DNA of 56,421 nucleotides from Prevotella sp. (lineage in GTDB: Bacteria; Bacteroidota; Bacteroidia; Bacteroidales; Bacteroidaceae), in NCBI GenBank assembly GCA_016290175.1, contig JAEETD010000013.1, positions 1-56,421 on the forward strand. The letters are read 5' to 3'. Below are positions 32,035-42,935 of the stretch, in pieces. Position numbers and translations under genes: made by a program. The notes beneath the pieces are model-generated. The model ran no database searches. It worked only from the letters and a program-made list of their open reading frames with translations, and was not told the DNA's origin. The first letter of the stretch is position 1. Each line of letters begins with the position of its first letter.

Positions 32035-34917
32035 GAAGACCTCCTCTGTTCTAAGCCTGCGGATGGGCCCGATCTTTTCGAGAGATTTCATGTCGAGCTC
32101 CTTTTCATCGCCGAGGATGATGTAGCGATAAGACTTGTCAGCGATTCGCTGCTTGGCGAAATCCACGACATTCTGGAGCGTGAGCTGTGGCAGCTGCTCA
32201 TAGATCTTGGCATTCAGATCATAGTCGATGCCAAGTTTCTGGGCTGCAATGTAATTCCAGATGATACTCATCTTATTAATCCGGTTGCTGGCCAACTGCT
32301 TGGTCAGTGCCTCCTTGGCAATCTTGAATGCAGCCTCGCTGGCTGGCATCTGGTTCATGATCTCATTGAAATGGTTCACAGCGTCCATCATCTTATCGTT
32401 CTGGGTGATGATATGTGTCATAAACGACTCCTTGCGCCCCTTCACTGCCGGACGGTTGTAAATGGCGTAGGCATTATAAGCTAAACCACGTGTCTCACGC
32501 ATTTCCTGGAACACGATGCCATTCATGCCACCGCCAAAGTACTCATTGAACAAGGCCCGTACGGCAGACTCCTCAGGATTCCAGTCGCGTCCTTCATTAT
32601 GGTACATGCGCATGTAGATGTTCTTGGCCTGATAAGGCGCTATCCATACCTCGTTCTCGTTAGCCAACTGATCCAGATAGGGTTTGTTCTCGAGGGCGGG
32701 CTTCAAGTCATTTGCAAACAAGCTGCTGACTGATTCAGACACCTTTCCCTCATCCAGCGGGCCATAGTATAACACCTTGTGCTGATACTGGTTCAGACCC
32801 TTCAGCAGGTCTACGAACACCTGAGGATCCGTTTCCTTGAGTTCCTGCTCCGTCATCATGTCGCGATAGGCATTATGCTCGCCCTGGCTACCATATCTGT
32901 ATAGGAACTCAAAGTAGTTACGCTGGTTCTTCTTGGCGTCGTTTCTGGTCTTCAGCATCACGTTTACCATCTCATTATAGGCCTCCTTATCCACCTTGGC
33001 ATTCTGCAGTACATTCTGCATCAGGGCAATGGCAGCTTCCATGTTCTCGCTGAGTCCATACAGGCTGACGTTGATATTCTCGGCACCAACACTTACTGAG
33101 CAGTCGCAGGCCAACTCATAGAATTTCTGTCGGACATCGGCGGCAGAGAGTTTGTCTGTACCCAGATAGTCGAAGTAATCAGATGCCACATCATAGCGAC
33201 GGTCGGCACTCTGACCGAAGTCGTACTGGAATACCAGCTCGAAGAGACCATTGGTGGAGTTCTTGACATAGTAGAGAGGCTGATTGTTACCTGTCTTACT
33301 GAGGGTCAGATCCTTCTGATAGTCCACGAACTTTGGCTGAATAGGATCAACCTTTGCCTCCTGGATAGCCTTCACAAATTCGCTGATCTGGTCACGGTTA
33401 GCCTGAATCGGGGTGATGGCAGGCTTGTCGATCTTCTTCTGGGTGTTGTCGATACCCTGTTTCTTGAACACGGTGACATACCCTTCAGTGAAGAACCGGT
33501 TGGCAAAGTCAACCAGTTCATCCTTTGTGATCTTCGAGATACGGTCGATCTTTCCCACTTCCTGTTGCCAGTCGATCTCATTGATAAAGGCATCCACAAA
33601 CATATCAGCCCTACCCTCGTTACTCTCCAACAGCTCAAAGTGGTTACGCTTCATGTTGTTGATGATGCTGGGCATCAAGTTGTCAGGGAAGTCGCCTTTC
33701 TTCAGTTTCTCAATCTCTGCCAGCATCAGACTGCGGACCTCTTCCAACGACTGTCCCTCCTTGGGGCTACCCATCAGGATAAAGCCGCCGTGGTCGTGCA
33801 TCAGCTCGGGTGTGGCGAAGGCACGCTGTACCTTCATCTGCTGGTTCAGGTCGAGGTCGAAGAGTCCTGCCTTACCGTTGCTCAGCACATTCTCCATCAG
33901 TTCGAGTGTATCTGCCTGCTGGGTGTTGGCCTGCAGGGCACGCCATCCTACCCAAACCTGTTCAGCCTCCTGACCAATCACCGTCGTATCCTGAGGCTGG
34001 TTCAGTTCTGTCAGTGGTTCGAAAGTAGGCTGGGCCACATCGTCACCAGGTTTCCAACTGCCGAAGTACTGCTCAATGATCTCCATCGTCTTTTCAGGAT
34101 CCAGATCACCGCTCATACAAATAGCCACATTGTTGGGCACATACCACTTCTTGAAATAGTTCTTGATATTGGTGATCGATGGGTTCTTCAGGTGTTCCTG
34201 CGTACCGATGGTTGTCTGAGTGCCGTACGGGTGATTGGGCCAGAGCATCTTGCTGATGGTATAGTAGAGCTTACGCTGGTCACTGCTCAGTCCGATGTTA
34301 TACTCCTCATACACTGCCTCCAACTCTGTGTGGAAGCCACGGATCACCATGTTCATGAAGCGGTCGCTCTGGATCTTAGCCCAGTTCTCCACTTCGTTGG
34401 CAGGGATATTCTCCGTGTAGCAGGTCACATCGTTGGAGGTATAGGCATTCGATCCCTCGGCACCGATAGCCGCCATCAGTTTGTCGTATTCATTGGGAAT
34501 GAAATACTTGGCAGCTACCTGCGAGATGGAGTCTATCTCATGGTAAGCCTGCTTACGAGCTTCAGGATCCGTCAGTTTGCGATAAGCCTCGTAACGTTTC
34601 TCTATCTCATCAAGCAGTGGTTTTTCTGCCTCAGGGTCATTGGTTCCAAACTGGCTGGTTCCCTTAAACATCAGGTGCTCCAGATAGTGTGCTAGACCTG
34701 TTGTCTCTGCCGGATCGTTCTTCGAACCAGTACGCACGGCGATATACGTCTGAATACGCGGTTCTTCCTTATTCACACTCAGATACACTTTCAGTCCGTT
34801 CTCCAGAGTATAAATGCGCGTCTGCGCCATATCCCCTTTCACAGACTCATACTTGTACTTGCTGCATGAACTCATGCCAAGCACCACCAAACCCAAAAGA
34901 AGAATAACCTTTTTCAT
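32026..34917 (-). CDS. M16 (insulinase/pitrilysin) family zinc peptidase, lipoprotein
   Basis: 963 residues. Lipoprotein signal with lipobox GMSSC (Cys18). Inverted zinc motif HYLEH at residues 77-81, with the downstream Glu in [12 protein letters not shown]-type motif of the C-terminal half is around [15 protein letters not shown]. Two M16 halves: active N-terminal (30-470), non-catalytic C-terminal (520-950). Cleaves unfolded peptides, probably in the periplasm on the inner face of the outer membrane or inner membrane. 18 bp after DUF4954 in the hflX unit. Related PqqL/zinc-protease proteins are common in this group. Confidence 0.92.
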   Translation of the reverse strand: MKKVILLLGLVVLGMSSCSKYKYESVKGDMAQTRIYTLENGLKVYLSVNKEEPRIQTYIAVRTGSKNDPAETTGLAHYLEHLMFKGTSQFGTNDPEAEKPLLDEIEKRYEAYRKLTDPEARKQAYHEIDSISQVAAKYFIPNEYDKLMAAIGAEGSNAYTSNDVTCYTENIPANEVENWAKIQSDRFMNMVIRGFHTELEAVYEEYNIGLSSDQRKLYYTISKMLWPNHPYGTQTTIGTQEHLKNPSITNIKNYFKKWYVPNNVAICMSGDLDPEKTMEIIEQYFGSWKPGDDVAQPTFEPLTELNQPQDTTVIGQEAEQVWVGWRALQANTQQADTLELMENVLSNGKAGLFDLDLNQQMKVQRAFATPELMHDHGGFILMGSPKEGQSLEEVRSLMLAEIEKLKKGDFPDNLMPSIINNMKRNHFELLESNEGRADMFVDAFINEIDWQQEVGKIDRISKITKDELVDFANRFFTEGYVTVFKKQGIDNTQKKIDKPAITPIQANRDQISEFVKAIQEAKVDPIQPKFVDYQKDLTLSKTGNNQPLYYVKNSTNGLFELVFQYDFGQSADRRYDVASDYFDYLGTDKLSAADVRQKFYELACDCSVSVGAENINVSLYGLSENMEAAIALMQNVLQNAKVDKEAYNEMVNVMLKTRNDAKKNQRNYFEFLYRYGSQGEHNAYRDMMTEQELKETDPQVFVDLLKGLNQYQHKVLYYGPLDEGKVSESVSSLFANDLKPALENKPYLDQLANENEVWIAPYQAKNIYMRMYHNEGRDWNPEESAVRALFNEYFGGGMNGIVFQEMRETRGLAYNAYAIYNRPAVKGRKESFMTHIITQNDKMMDAVNHFNEIMNQMPASEAAFKIAKEALTKQLASNRINKMSIIWNYIAAQKLGIDYDLNAKIYEQLPQLTLQNVVDFAKQRIADKSYRYIILGDEKELDMKSLEKIGPIRRLRTEEVFGY

Positions 34918-34935
34918 ATCACAATTCTATTCTGA

Positions 34936-36789
34936 TTAGTTCTCGTAGTCAATCTCATGATCCAACTTCTCCAGGAAGTCATCGAACACCTCGCGTTCGA
35001 CATCACCCATGGCAAATTCCTTCTCGGCATCTTTACGGATCTCTGCTATCCAAGCACGACGGGCCTTGACATAGTCCTCATGGATACGCTCACAGGCAGC
35101 AGCATCGAGTTCCTCGAGCTGATAGTAGTCGAGAATCATCTGATAGCTCCACGCCCAACGATAGTCACTGTAATGACTGTTGATCTCAGCAAAGCGGTCC
35201 AGCACCTGCTGAATATTATCAATGTCACCGCTCTTGATGTCATTGATCAGACGCAACTCCTCACTCTCAGGCAACAACAGACCACTCAGATCCACCCAAC
35301 GGCCCTTTCCCACGCTGTTCACGGGCTGTCCAATATAGCCTTCCTTCTGGGCACGTTTCAGCACGGCACCCATATAGATACGCAGGGCGATATCGTAATA
35401 CTTCAGACCTTTCTTCAGCGAAGAGCATGCAATCACATATTCATGGAAGTTATAGTTCGACACATTATCACCGGAGGCATGACGCAAGTCCTTCAGGATC
35501 TGGATACCCTGGATGATCTCACCCACGGTATAAGGAGAAAGCCAGTCGAAATTGATGATACTCTTCTTCGACTGCTTCGAACGTTTGTCACGCTTCGGCC
35601 ATTTCTTGATATCACGATAAAGACCCACAGTGGTAATGTTACGACCTGGCACCAGCACCATCTCATCACCGTAGGCAATCAGATAGGAGAAGGGCAGGTT
35701 ACGTGTATCGGGGTGGTGCATCAGTTTACCGAAGCAGACTGAGAAGGCTCCAATCGTGGCGGGCATCAGGATATAGGCTCCTGAAGCGGTCTTCGTACCA
35801 CGCTCCAACGTTCCCCAGTGCATGGGTCCCATCTTATAGGCATGGTTCGAGAAATTAGTGTTAGAACCGGCGTTATAGAACGAGAACTCACCACCAATCA
35901 ACAGCGAGCTCTTGTGGTGCGATGCTGAGAAGGGTCCGCAGAACGCTGCACAGGCCTCACCATTGGCCATAAACGAATTGGCAAAGAACAGGGAAGCCTC
36001 AGCCGTGAAGCCATTGGTAATCTGACAGGCTTCTCCCACGAAACAATCCTGCATCTTTACGGAATTGTTGATGGAGCAACCGTCACAGATAATCGAGTTC
36101 TCACAGATGACACCTGTACCGATGAATACAGGGGCATCCATCGAACTCATCACCGTACACTCGGAGAGGCGGGCTGCACCAGAGATCTCACAGTCGCCTT
36201 TGATGATGGTGTTGGTGATGTCCTTCGCATTGATGATCTTCACATTATTGCCGATATAGCCACGATCAGGTCGCGACACACGGAGTTCATCCTCGATCAT
36301 CTGCTGCATGGTATGTTTCAACTGCTTGTCGGTATTGTATTTTACCATCAGAGCAGCCAACTGACTGTTCAGTTCACGGAAGATGGTCACGTTGCCATCA
36401 CCCATCTCGTTAAGGACGGAAATCACCGAGCCCTCACCATAGGTGGCATCATCCGTGGTTTCCAGTGTACATATATTAGAAATGTAGCAATCATTACCGA
36501 TGGTGTAGTTATTGATATAATTACCCACTTTCTCAATCAAGCAGTCATTGCCTACGGTAACATTGCGGAGCGTGGCATCGTTGATGCCCGAGTGTTTCAA
36601 GAAGCCCTTGCTCACTTCCACCATCTTATCGAAAGCCCCCAGGCGGATATCGCCATAGAAGATGACACGATGGAAATTGTAAGGTTTAAAGTCTTCTGCC
36701 ACTAAAACACGCTGCCAATCCTCGGCCCAGCAGACATTGTTTTCTAACACTTCAATCTCAGTCTGTGTTAAGTTTCTGTAATTACTCAT
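34936..36789 (-). CDS. DUF4954 family protein with left-handed beta-helix
   Basis: 617 residues from ATG 36789 ([20 protein letters not shown]); upstream frame is rejected because it lies inside hflX. Residues about 60-300 have hexapeptide-type repeats ([73 protein letters not shown]) that predict a left-handed beta-helix like sugar-nucleotide acyl- or nucleotidyltransferases. The C-terminal third is helical. Family function is unknown; a carbohydrate-related transferase is plausible. Start overlaps the hflX stop by 8 bp. Confidence 0.85.
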   Translation of the reverse strand: MSNYRNLTQTEIEVLENNVCWAEDWQRVLVAEDFKPYNFHRVIFYGDIRLGAFDKMVEVSKGFLKHSGINDATLRNVTVGNDCLIEKVGNYINNYTIGNDCYISNICTLETTDDATYGEGSVISVLNEMGDGNVTIFRELNSQLAALMVKYNTDKQLKHTMQQMIEDELRVSRPDRGYIGNNVKIINAKDITNTIIKGDCEISGAARLSECTVMSSMDAPVFIGTGVICENSIICDGCSINNSVKMQDCFVGEACQITNGFTAEASLFFANSFMANGEACAAFCGPFSASHHKSSLLIGGEFSFYNAGSNTNFSNHAYKMGPMHWGTLERGTKTASGAYILMPATIGAFSVCFGKLMHHPDTRNLPFSYLIAYGDEMVLVPGRNITTVGLYRDIKKWPKRDKRSKQSKKSIINFDWLSPYTVGEIIQGIQILKDLRHASGDNVSNYNFHEYVIACSSLKKGLKYYDIALRIYMGAVLKRAQKEGYIGQPVNSVGKGRWVDLSGLLLPESEELRLINDIKSGDIDNIQQVLDRFAEINSHYSDYRWAWSYQMILDYYQLEELDAAACERIHEDYVKARRAWIAEIRKDAEKEFAMGDVEREVFDDFLEKLDHEIDYEN

Positions 36790-38113
36790 AATCATTATAT
36801 AAAAAATCGTTATACGGATATTTCTGTACATGCAACTCGCGCACCCGCTTATAGAGTGTATCGCGTAGTTCATCAATATTCTCTTTCTCTCTTGCAGAAA
36901 TGAAGAGGCACTCCTGATAATGATGGTTCTCACCCGTCTTGGCCATCCAGGTATTCTTCAGATCATCGAGGGTGTAGTTCTCTTTCTGGACAGGTGTCAG
37001 GTCGTCTTCTTCCTTCTCCACCCAAGTATAGGCATCTATCTTGTTGAACACGAGCATGGCAGGTTTATCGGCACATCCCAGTTCCTTGAGGGTCTCCTCC
37101 ACCACACGGATCTGCTCCTCAAAGTCCGGATGGGAGATATCTACCACATGCACCAGCAGATCTGCCTCACGAACCTCGTCGAGGGTACTCTTAAAACTCT
37201 CTACAAGGTCTGATGGCAACTTACGGATGAATCCTACGGTATCAGCCAGGAGGAACGGCAGGTTGTCGATGGTCATCTTCCTCACCGTGGTATCGAGGGT
37301 GGCAAAAAGCTTGTTCTCTGCAAACACCTCACTCTTGGCCAGGAGGTTCATCAGTGTGGATTTTCCCACGTTGGTATATCCTACCAGAGCCACACGGATC
37401 AGACGTCCCCTGTTCTTTCTTTGTGTCGTCTTCTGCTTGTCAATCTCAGCCAGACGCTGTTTCAGCAATGTTATACGTTGGAGGATGATTCTCCGGTCCA
37501 TCTCCAACTGCGTCTCACCAGGTCCGCGAAGACCTACGGAGCCTTTTCCACCACCAGAACCAGAGCCTCCGCCCTGACGTTCCAGGTGGGTCCAGAGACG
37601 TTGCAGCCTGGGGAGCATATAGCGATGCTGCGCCAGTTCCACCTGGGCCTTGGCCTCTGCCGTCTGAGCCCGCATGGCAAAGATATCTAATATCAAAGAG
37701 GTACGGTCGAGGATCTTCACCTGCAGTTCCTTCTCGATATTACGCATCTGTTTGGCAGAAAGCTCATCGTCAAAGATAACCATACCCACAGGCTGTGGCG
37801 CATTGGTCTCATCCAGCAATCCCTCCGCAAAAAGCGAGGCATCCTGGGCATTCAACCAATCATCATAAGCATCTTGACACTGCTTAATGTATTGCCTGAT
37901 TTCCTGCAGTTTACCACTACCCACGTAGGTAGTCTGACTAGGACCACCCACTTTCTGGGTAAACCGCTTAACTGTGACAGCTCCTGCCGTATCGGCCAGG
38001 AACTCCAGTTCGTCGAGATATTCTTTAGTCTTGGCTTCGTCCTGTTCCTTCGTGATGAGTCCTACCAGAATAGCAGTCTCAGCCTTCGCCTCAGATATTA
38101 CAAATTCCTTCAT
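36782..38113 (-). CDS. hflX: GTPase HflX
   Basis: 443 residues from ATG 38113. Ribosome-associated GTPase that splits stalled 70S ribosomes under stress. N-terminal HflX domain ([69 protein letters not shown]), coiled linker with a Gly-rich stretch [20 protein letters not shown], then the G domain with [19 protein letters not shown] and NKID. Promoter TATCTTTG is only 9 bp upstream, so the leader is very short. First gene of the unit hflX - DUF4954 - M16 - fumarase - M6 - M6. Confidence 0.95.
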   Translation of the reverse strand: MKEFVISEAKAETAILVGLITKEQDEAKTKEYLDELEFLADTAGAVTVKRFTQKVGGPSQTTYVGSGKLQEIRQYIKQCQDAYDDWLNAQDASLFAEGLLDETNAPQPVGMVIFDDELSAKQMRNIEKELQVKILDRTSLILDIFAMRAQTAEAKAQVELAQHRYMLPRLQRLWTHLERQGGGSGSGGGKGSVGLRGPGETQLEMDRRIILQRITLLKQRLAEIDKQKTTQRKNRGRLIRVALVGYTNVGKSTLMNLLAKSEVFAENKLFATLDTTVRKMTIDNLPFLLADTVGFIRKLPSDLVESFKSTLDEVREADLLVHVVDISHPDFEEQIRVVEETLKELGCADKPAMLVFNKIDAYTWVEKEEDDLTPVQKENYTLDDLKNTWMAKTGENHHYQECLFISAREKENIDELRDTLYKRVRELHVQKYPYNDFLYNDYE

Positions 38114-38122
38114 ATTTGCTTG

Positions 38123-38130
38123 CAAAGATA
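38123..38130 (-). promoter_or_regulatory. -7 promoter box of the hflX unit
   Basis: Minus-strand TATCTTTG followed by CAAGC, 9 bp before ATG 38113, leaving a leader of only a few bases. Confidence 0.65.
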
Positions 38131-38158
38131 CGAATAAGTGAGCATCTCTGAAAAAAAA

Positions 38159-38178
38159 CCGTGTTAATCCGTGTTAAT
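38159..38178. repeat. 10-bp direct repeat CCGTGTTAAT x2 before nagB
   Basis: Two perfect 10-bp units in tandem, a third degenerate copy (ACGTAC) following. It lies 27 bp upstream of the nagB -7 box and could be an operator or another tandem-repeat family. Confidence 0.7.
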
Positions 38179-38204
38179 ACGTACTTAAAAAAAATTTTTC
38201 GTTG

Positions 38205-38212
38205 TATATTTG
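38205..38212 (+). promoter_or_regulatory. -7 promoter box of nagB-GH97-GH67
   Basis: TATATTTG followed by CAGC, 35 bp before ATG 38248. It excludes the longer frame that begins at 38161. Confidence 0.7.
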
Positions 38213-38247
38213 CAGCAAATTTTTACGAACCAAAATCAAAATCAATT

Positions 38248-39042
38248 ATGAGAGTAATTATTCAATCTGACTACCAGAAGTTGTCTCAGTGGGCTGCTGA
38301 GCATGTAATTAAGCGTATTAACGAGTTCAATCCGACCCCGGACCACAAGTTTGTGCTCGGGCTGCCAACCGGTTCTTCACCCGTAGGTATGTACAATGCC
38401 TTAGTATCCGCTTGCCGCGAAGGACGTGTATCTTTCAAGAACGTCCTGACCTTCAACATGGATGAGTATGTCGGTCTGCCAGAGACCCATCCGGAGAGCT
38501 ATCATGCCTTCATGGCCCGCAATCTCTTCGACCACATCGATTGTCCGAAGGAGAATATCCACATTCTGAATGGAAACGCTCCCGACCTGGCTGCCGAGTG
38601 CGCCCACTATGAGGAGATGATTCAGGAGGCTGGTGGCATCGACCTGTTTATCGGAGGAATCGGTCCTGACGGTCATATCGCCTTCAATGAGCCTGGTTCT
38701 TCGCTGAGTTCAAAGACCCGCATGAAGACCCTGACCACTGACACCCGTATTGCCAACAGCCGTTTCTTCGGTGGCAATCCCGAGAATGTGCCTGCCCATG
38801 CCCTGACCGTTGGTGTTGGTACTGTGATGGCAGCCCGTGAGGTGATGATCCTGGTGAACGGCCATGCTAAGGCCCGTGCCCTGCAGGCAGCTATCGAGGG
38901 AGCCGTGAACCATATGTGGACCATCAGTGCCCTGCAGATGCATGAGCACGGTATCATCGTCAGCGACGAGGATGCTGCTGATGAGCTGAAGGTGAGTACA
39001 TATAAGTATTTCAAAGACATTGAGCGTGAGAACTTGCTATAA
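38248..39042 (+). CDS. nagB: Glucosamine-6-phosphate deaminase
   Basis: 264 residues. Converts glucosamine 6-phosphate to fructose 6-phosphate and ammonia. [16 protein letters not shown] is the phosphate-binding loop, [20 protein letters not shown] and [18 protein letters not shown] carry catalytic Asp/Glu/His residues. Hexameric in related bacteria. Stop is one base from the GH97 start, so these are co-transcribed, an odd combination with a plant-type glucuronidase gene. Start chosen for the conserved [13 protein letters not shown] and the promoter at 38205. Confidence 0.96.
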   Translation: MRVIIQSDYQKLSQWAAEHVIKRINEFNPTPDHKFVLGLPTGSSPVGMYNALVSACREGRVSFKNVLTFNMDEYVGLPETHPESYHAFMARNLFDHIDCPKENIHILNGNAPDLAAECAHYEEMIQEAGGIDLFIGGIGPDGHIAFNEPGSSLSSKTRMKTLTTDTRIANSRFFGGNPENVPAHALTVGVGTVMAAREVMILVNGHAKARALQAAIEGAVNHMWTISALQMHEHGIIVSDEDAADELKVSTYKYFKDIERENLL

Positions 39043-39043
39043 A

Positions 39044-40996
39044 ATGAGGAAACTGTTCTTGTCAATTTTACTAACGTCATCAGTCTTTGCATGGGCTGGT
39101 GACGTTAGTGTTTCTTCACCTGACGGGAAGTTGCAGGTGAGTGTCAGCGATGCGGGGGGAAGGTTATACTATAATGCCACGCTCGACGGCCAGCAGATGC
39201 TGTTGCCTTCTGCCCTTGGCATGAAGACCTCGATTGGAGATTTCACCCGCGACATGTCAATTAAGAATTATGAAGTAAGGCCTAAGAGTTATGATTACCA
39301 GATGCGGGGAACAAAGGCTTCAGCTGCTTCATATCAGGCCAACTGCCTGCTGATGGATATTCAGACCAAGGATGGCATGAAGATGGGCATCGTATTTCAG
39401 GTCAGCAATCATGACATCGCCTTCCGCTATACGCTGCCCAGACAGAACGTTGGTCGCAAGGAGATGAAGCGCGTGAGGATCATGAGTGAACTGAGCAGTT
39501 TCAATTTCCCTGATGGCACAACAACATTCATTTCCCCACAGATAGGCCCGGAATCAGGTTGGGAACAGACGAAGCCCAGTTATGAGGAAGGGTATTCGGC
39601 TGACGCTCCCATGGATGCAGCCTCCCAATATGGGCATGGGTATATCTTCCCGGCACTGTTTCATCTGCCCTCTGGCTGGGCACTCATAGCAGAGACTGGC
39701 GTAGGAAGTAATTATTGCGGTTCTCACCTGTCTGATTATCAAGCCGGAATGGGCTATACTGTGGCCTATCCCGACAAGGGGGAGAACAATGGCTTTGGTT
39801 CCGACTTCGCGGCTATCCCCTTACCGGGAGAGACCCCCTGGCGCACCATCACCCTGGGCACCACGCTGAACCCCATCGTGGAAACCACCATCAGCTACGA
39901 CGTTGTGGAACCCCTCTATGCCCCCAGTACCGACTATCAGCCGGGACGATATACCTGGAGCTGGCTCATCTGGCAGGACAACTCCATCAACTACGACGAT
40001 CAGGTGAAGTTCATCGACCTCGCCGCTGCTATGGGCTTCGAGTATTGTCTTGTCGACAACTGGTGGGATACACAGATCGGTCGTGACCGTATACCCGAGC
40101 TCTCCAGATACGCGCAGTCGAAGGGTGTACACCTCTTGTTATGGTATAATAGCAACGGTTTTGCCAATGATGCCCCTCAGGGTCCCCGTGACTGCATGAA
40201 CACCGCCATTGCCCGTGAACGGGAGATGAAATGGATGCAGTCGATAGGCATCAAAGGTATCAAGGTCGATTTCTTCGGCGGTGACAAACAGGAGGTGATG
40301 CGTCTCTATGAGGATATTCTCTCTGATGCCAACCGCTATGGTCTGCAGGTAGTCTTCCACGGCTGTACTATCCCCAGAGGTTGGGAGAAGATGTATCCCA
40401 ACTATGTCGCCTCAGAGGCCGTCCTGGCTTCGGAGAACGTGTTCTTCAATGAAGGTGCCGCCATCAAACAGCCGTTCGACCTCACCCTCCATCCTTTCTG
40501 TCGCAATGCTACGGCCTCGATGGACTGGGGAGGCATCATCATGAACAAGTATCTCTCGAAAGACAACAAGAGCCGTCACTCCCGTAAGACTACGGATATA
40601 TTCGAAATGGCTTCAGGCATCATCATGCAGACCTCCGTACAGTGCGTCGCCATGCAGCCTAATAATCTCGAAGAACTCCCGCAGTTTGAGATGGATTTCC
40701 TCAGGAGTCTGCCCACCACTTGGGACGAGACCCGCTATGTGGACGGCTATCCCGGCAAGTATGTTGTTCTGGCCCGTCGTCATGGCAACGACTGGTATGT
40801 GGCAGGTCTCTCTGCAGAGAAACAGCCCTTGTCACTCACCCTTGACCTGCCGATGTTTGCTCCGGGACAAGCACTCCAGTATTATGTCGATGACAAGAAG
40901 ACGGGCGAGCCCACACTCACCACCCTCAAGATCGACAAGAAAGGCCAGGCCAAGGTCATCCTACAGCCCAATGGCGGACTGATTCTAAAACAATAA
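39044..40996 (+). CDS. GH97 glycoside hydrolase (alpha-glucosidase/alpha-galactosidase type)
   Basis: 650 residues from ATG 39044. Signal peptide MRKLFLSILLTSSVFAWAG; the longer frame to 39020 is inside nagB. N-terminal beta-sandwich (VSVSSPDGKLQVSV), TIM barrel (EYCLVDNWWD, GVHLLLWYNSNG) and C-terminal beta-domain. IKVDFFGGDKQ (Asp409) sits where retaining GH97 enzymes have their nucleophile; SEAVLASEN (about 458-465) may hold the acid/base Glu. So it is likely a retaining alpha-galactosidase-like rather than a SusB-type inverting glucosidase, though this is inferred from one motif. Periplasmic. Between nagB and GH67. Confidence 0.9.
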   Translation: MRKLFLSILLTSSVFAWAGDVSVSSPDGKLQVSVSDAGGRLYYNATLDGQQMLLPSALGMKTSIGDFTRDMSIKNYEVRPKSYDYQMRGTKASAASYQANCLLMDIQTKDGMKMGIVFQVSNHDIAFRYTLPRQNVGRKEMKRVRIMSELSSFNFPDGTTTFISPQIGPESGWEQTKPSYEEGYSADAPMDAASQYGHGYIFPALFHLPSGWALIAETGVGSNYCGSHLSDYQAGMGYTVAYPDKGENNGFGSDFAAIPLPGETPWRTITLGTTLNPIVETTISYDVVEPLYAPSTDYQPGRYTWSWLIWQDNSINYDDQVKFIDLAAAMGFEYCLVDNWWDTQIGRDRIPELSRYAQSKGVHLLLWYNSNGFANDAPQGPRDCMNTAIAREREMKWMQSIGIKGIKVDFFGGDKQEVMRLYEDILSDANRYGLQVVFHGCTIPRGWEKMYPNYVASEAVLASENVFFNEGAAIKQPFDLTLHPFCRNATASMDWGGIIMNKYLSKDNKSRHSRKTTDIFEMASGIIMQTSVQCVAMQPNNLEELPQFEMDFLRSLPTTWDETRYVDGYPGKYVVLARRHGNDWYVAGLSAEKQPLSLTLDLPMFAPGQALQYYVDDKKTGEPTLTTLKIDKKGQAKVILQPNGGLILKQ

Positions 40997-41008
40997 ACAT
41001 ATTTATAT

Positions 41009-42901
41009 ATGAAAAGGATAATATTATTCTTATTGGCAATTGTCAGTTGTCTCGGTATGAAGGCCGAGGACGGAAGCCGTCTGTGGCTCCGATACGACAA
41101 GGTGCAGAAGGCACAGGTTTCCGGACCAGAGTGCCTCGCTGCAGAGGAGTTGCGCAACTATTATAATGGTGACAAGGCCACCCTCGTCATTGATCCTACC
41201 ATCGCCAACGACGAAGGCTATCGCATCAGTGGCAGCACCGTCAGTGCCAAGACGGAAATGGGTCTGCTCTATGGCGCCTATGCCCTCTTGCGTGGCGAAC
41301 AAGGAGCCTCTGCCCCCTATTACAAGCTCCGCATCCTGAACCACTGGGACAATCTCGACAGCAGTATTGAGCGTGGCTATGCTGGACTCAGCATCTTCTG
41401 GGCACTGGAAGACCCGAAGACCCGCAGGAACAGTGATCTGTGGAAACCCAAGCCCATCAATACCGGGCTTATCAAGGAATATGCCCGTGCCAATGCCTCC
41501 ATCGGCATTAACGGCACTGTTCTCAACAATGTGAATGCCTCGCCGAAGATGCTCTCTGCCCTTTATCTTAATAAGGTAAAGGAGATTGCAGACATCCTGC
41601 GCCCCTACGGCATCAAGGTCTACCTGTCTGTGAATTTCGCCTCACCGATGTCGATTCCTGCCAAGGGGTTCAACGGTGGCAAGCCCGTGAAGACTGCCGA
41701 CCCACTGAATCCGCAGGTGAAAGCCTGGTGGAAAGCGAAGGCCAAGGAAATCTACGCCCTGATTCCTGATTTCGGTGGTTTCCTGGTGAAGGCCAATTCC
41801 GAAGGCCAGCCGGGACCCTTCGACTACAACCGTACCCATGCCGATGGTGCCAACACACTGGCAGATGCCGTGAAGCCCTTCGGCGGTATCGTCATGTGGC
41901 GTTCGTTCGTGTATGGTGCTGCCCATAAGGGTGAAGACCGTGTGAAACAGGCCGTCAGCGAGTTCAAAGACCTCGATGGTCAGTTCCGTGATAATGTCAT
42001 CCTGCAGTCGAAGAACGGTCCCCTCGACTTCCAGCCCCGTGAGCCTTATGCCCCCATTTTCGACACAATGAAGAAAACGAAGCAGATGGCTGAGTTGCAG
42101 ATCACCCAGGAGTATCTCGGACAGTCGCGCCATCTGGTCTATCTGGCACCGATGTGGCGTGAGTTCTTCGGTTTTGTAGAGCCGTCACGTCTCGTGGGAA
42201 TCGCAGGCGTCTCGAACATCGGCCTCGACAAGAACTGGTGCGGCCATCATTTCTCGCAGGCCAACTGGTATGCTTTCGGTCGTCTGGCATGGAATCCGGA
42301 GCTCACGAGCGAAGAGATTGCCAACGAATGGCTGAGGCAGACATTTAATTCAGAGTCTCTCAACTCTCAACTCCTTAACATGATGCTCCGCAGCCGTGAG
42401 GCCTGCGTCGACTATATGATGCCTATCGGACTGCACCATATCTTCGCCTTCGACCAGCATTATGGTCCTGAGCCCAATGGCTTCATTGCCCGTTATCCCA
42501 TCGAGTGGTGTCCTGTTTATTACCACAAGGCTAACAACGACTCGATCGGTTTCGACCGCACCCACACTGGTTCCAATGCCACAGCCCAATACCGTGAGCC
42601 CTATTGTACGCTCTACGACGACATCAACACCTGTCCGGAGCGTTATCTGTTGTGGTTCCATCGTGTGCCTTGGACCTATCGCCTGAAGAGTGGCCGCACA
42701 GTCTATGAGGAGATGCAATACCGCTATGGTCGTGGTGTGAAGGAGGTGGAGGATTTCATCCGTATCTGGAACGAGGCCAAGCCCTTCATCGATGAGCAGC
42801 GTTGGCAGGAGACCGATGCCCGTTTGCAGCACCAGTTGGAAAATGCCAGACAATGGCAGAAGGTATGTCTCGATTACTTTGGAAGTTTCAACAAGAAATA
42901 A
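41009..42901 (+). CDS. GH67 alpha-glucuronidase
   Basis: 630 residues. Signal peptide MKRIILFLLAIVSCLGMKA. Removes 4-O-methylglucuronate from the non-reducing end of xylo-oligosaccharides. Motifs: VKANSEGQPGP (Glu265, acid), GPLDFQPREP (Asp340) and ITQEYLG (Glu368), the pair that activates water; also WREFFGF and SREACVDYMMPIGLHH. A repeat-like patch gives NSESLNSQLLN at about residues 449-459 (7-bp units CTCAACT), a region otherwise conserved in this family. Periplasmic. Last gene of the unit, terminated at 42905. Confidence 0.94.
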   Translation: MKRIILFLLAIVSCLGMKAEDGSRLWLRYDKVQKAQVSGPECLAAEELRNYYNGDKATLVIDPTIANDEGYRISGSTVSAKTEMGLLYGAYALLRGEQGASAPYYKLRILNHWDNLDSSIERGYAGLSIFWALEDPKTRRNSDLWKPKPINTGLIKEYARANASIGINGTVLNNVNASPKMLSALYLNKVKEIADILRPYGIKVYLSVNFASPMSIPAKGFNGGKPVKTADPLNPQVKAWWKAKAKEIYALIPDFGGFLVKANSEGQPGPFDYNRTHADGANTLADAVKPFGGIVMWRSFVYGAAHKGEDRVKQAVSEFKDLDGQFRDNVILQSKNGPLDFQPREPYAPIFDTMKKTKQMAELQITQEYLGQSRHLVYLAPMWREFFGFVEPSRLVGIAGVSNIGLDKNWCGHHFSQANWYAFGRLAWNPELTSEEIANEWLRQTFNSESLNSQLLNMMLRSREACVDYMMPIGLHHIFAFDQHYGPEPNGFIARYPIEWCPVYYHKANNDSIGFDRTHTGSNATAQYREPYCTLYDDINTCPERYLLWFHRVPWTYRLKSGRTVYEEMQYRYGRGVKEVEDFIRIWNEAKPFIDEQRWQETDARLQHQLENARQWQKVCLDYFGSFNKK

Positions 42902-42904
42902 AGC

Positions 42905-42935
42905 AAATCCCGCCAATTGGCGGGATTTACTTTTT
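42905..42935 (+). terminator. Terminator after GH67
   Basis: AAATCCCGCC (42905-42914), loop AATT, GGCGGGATTT (42919-42928), then ACTTTTTATA. It also faces the 3' end of mnmA. Confidence 0.85.
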
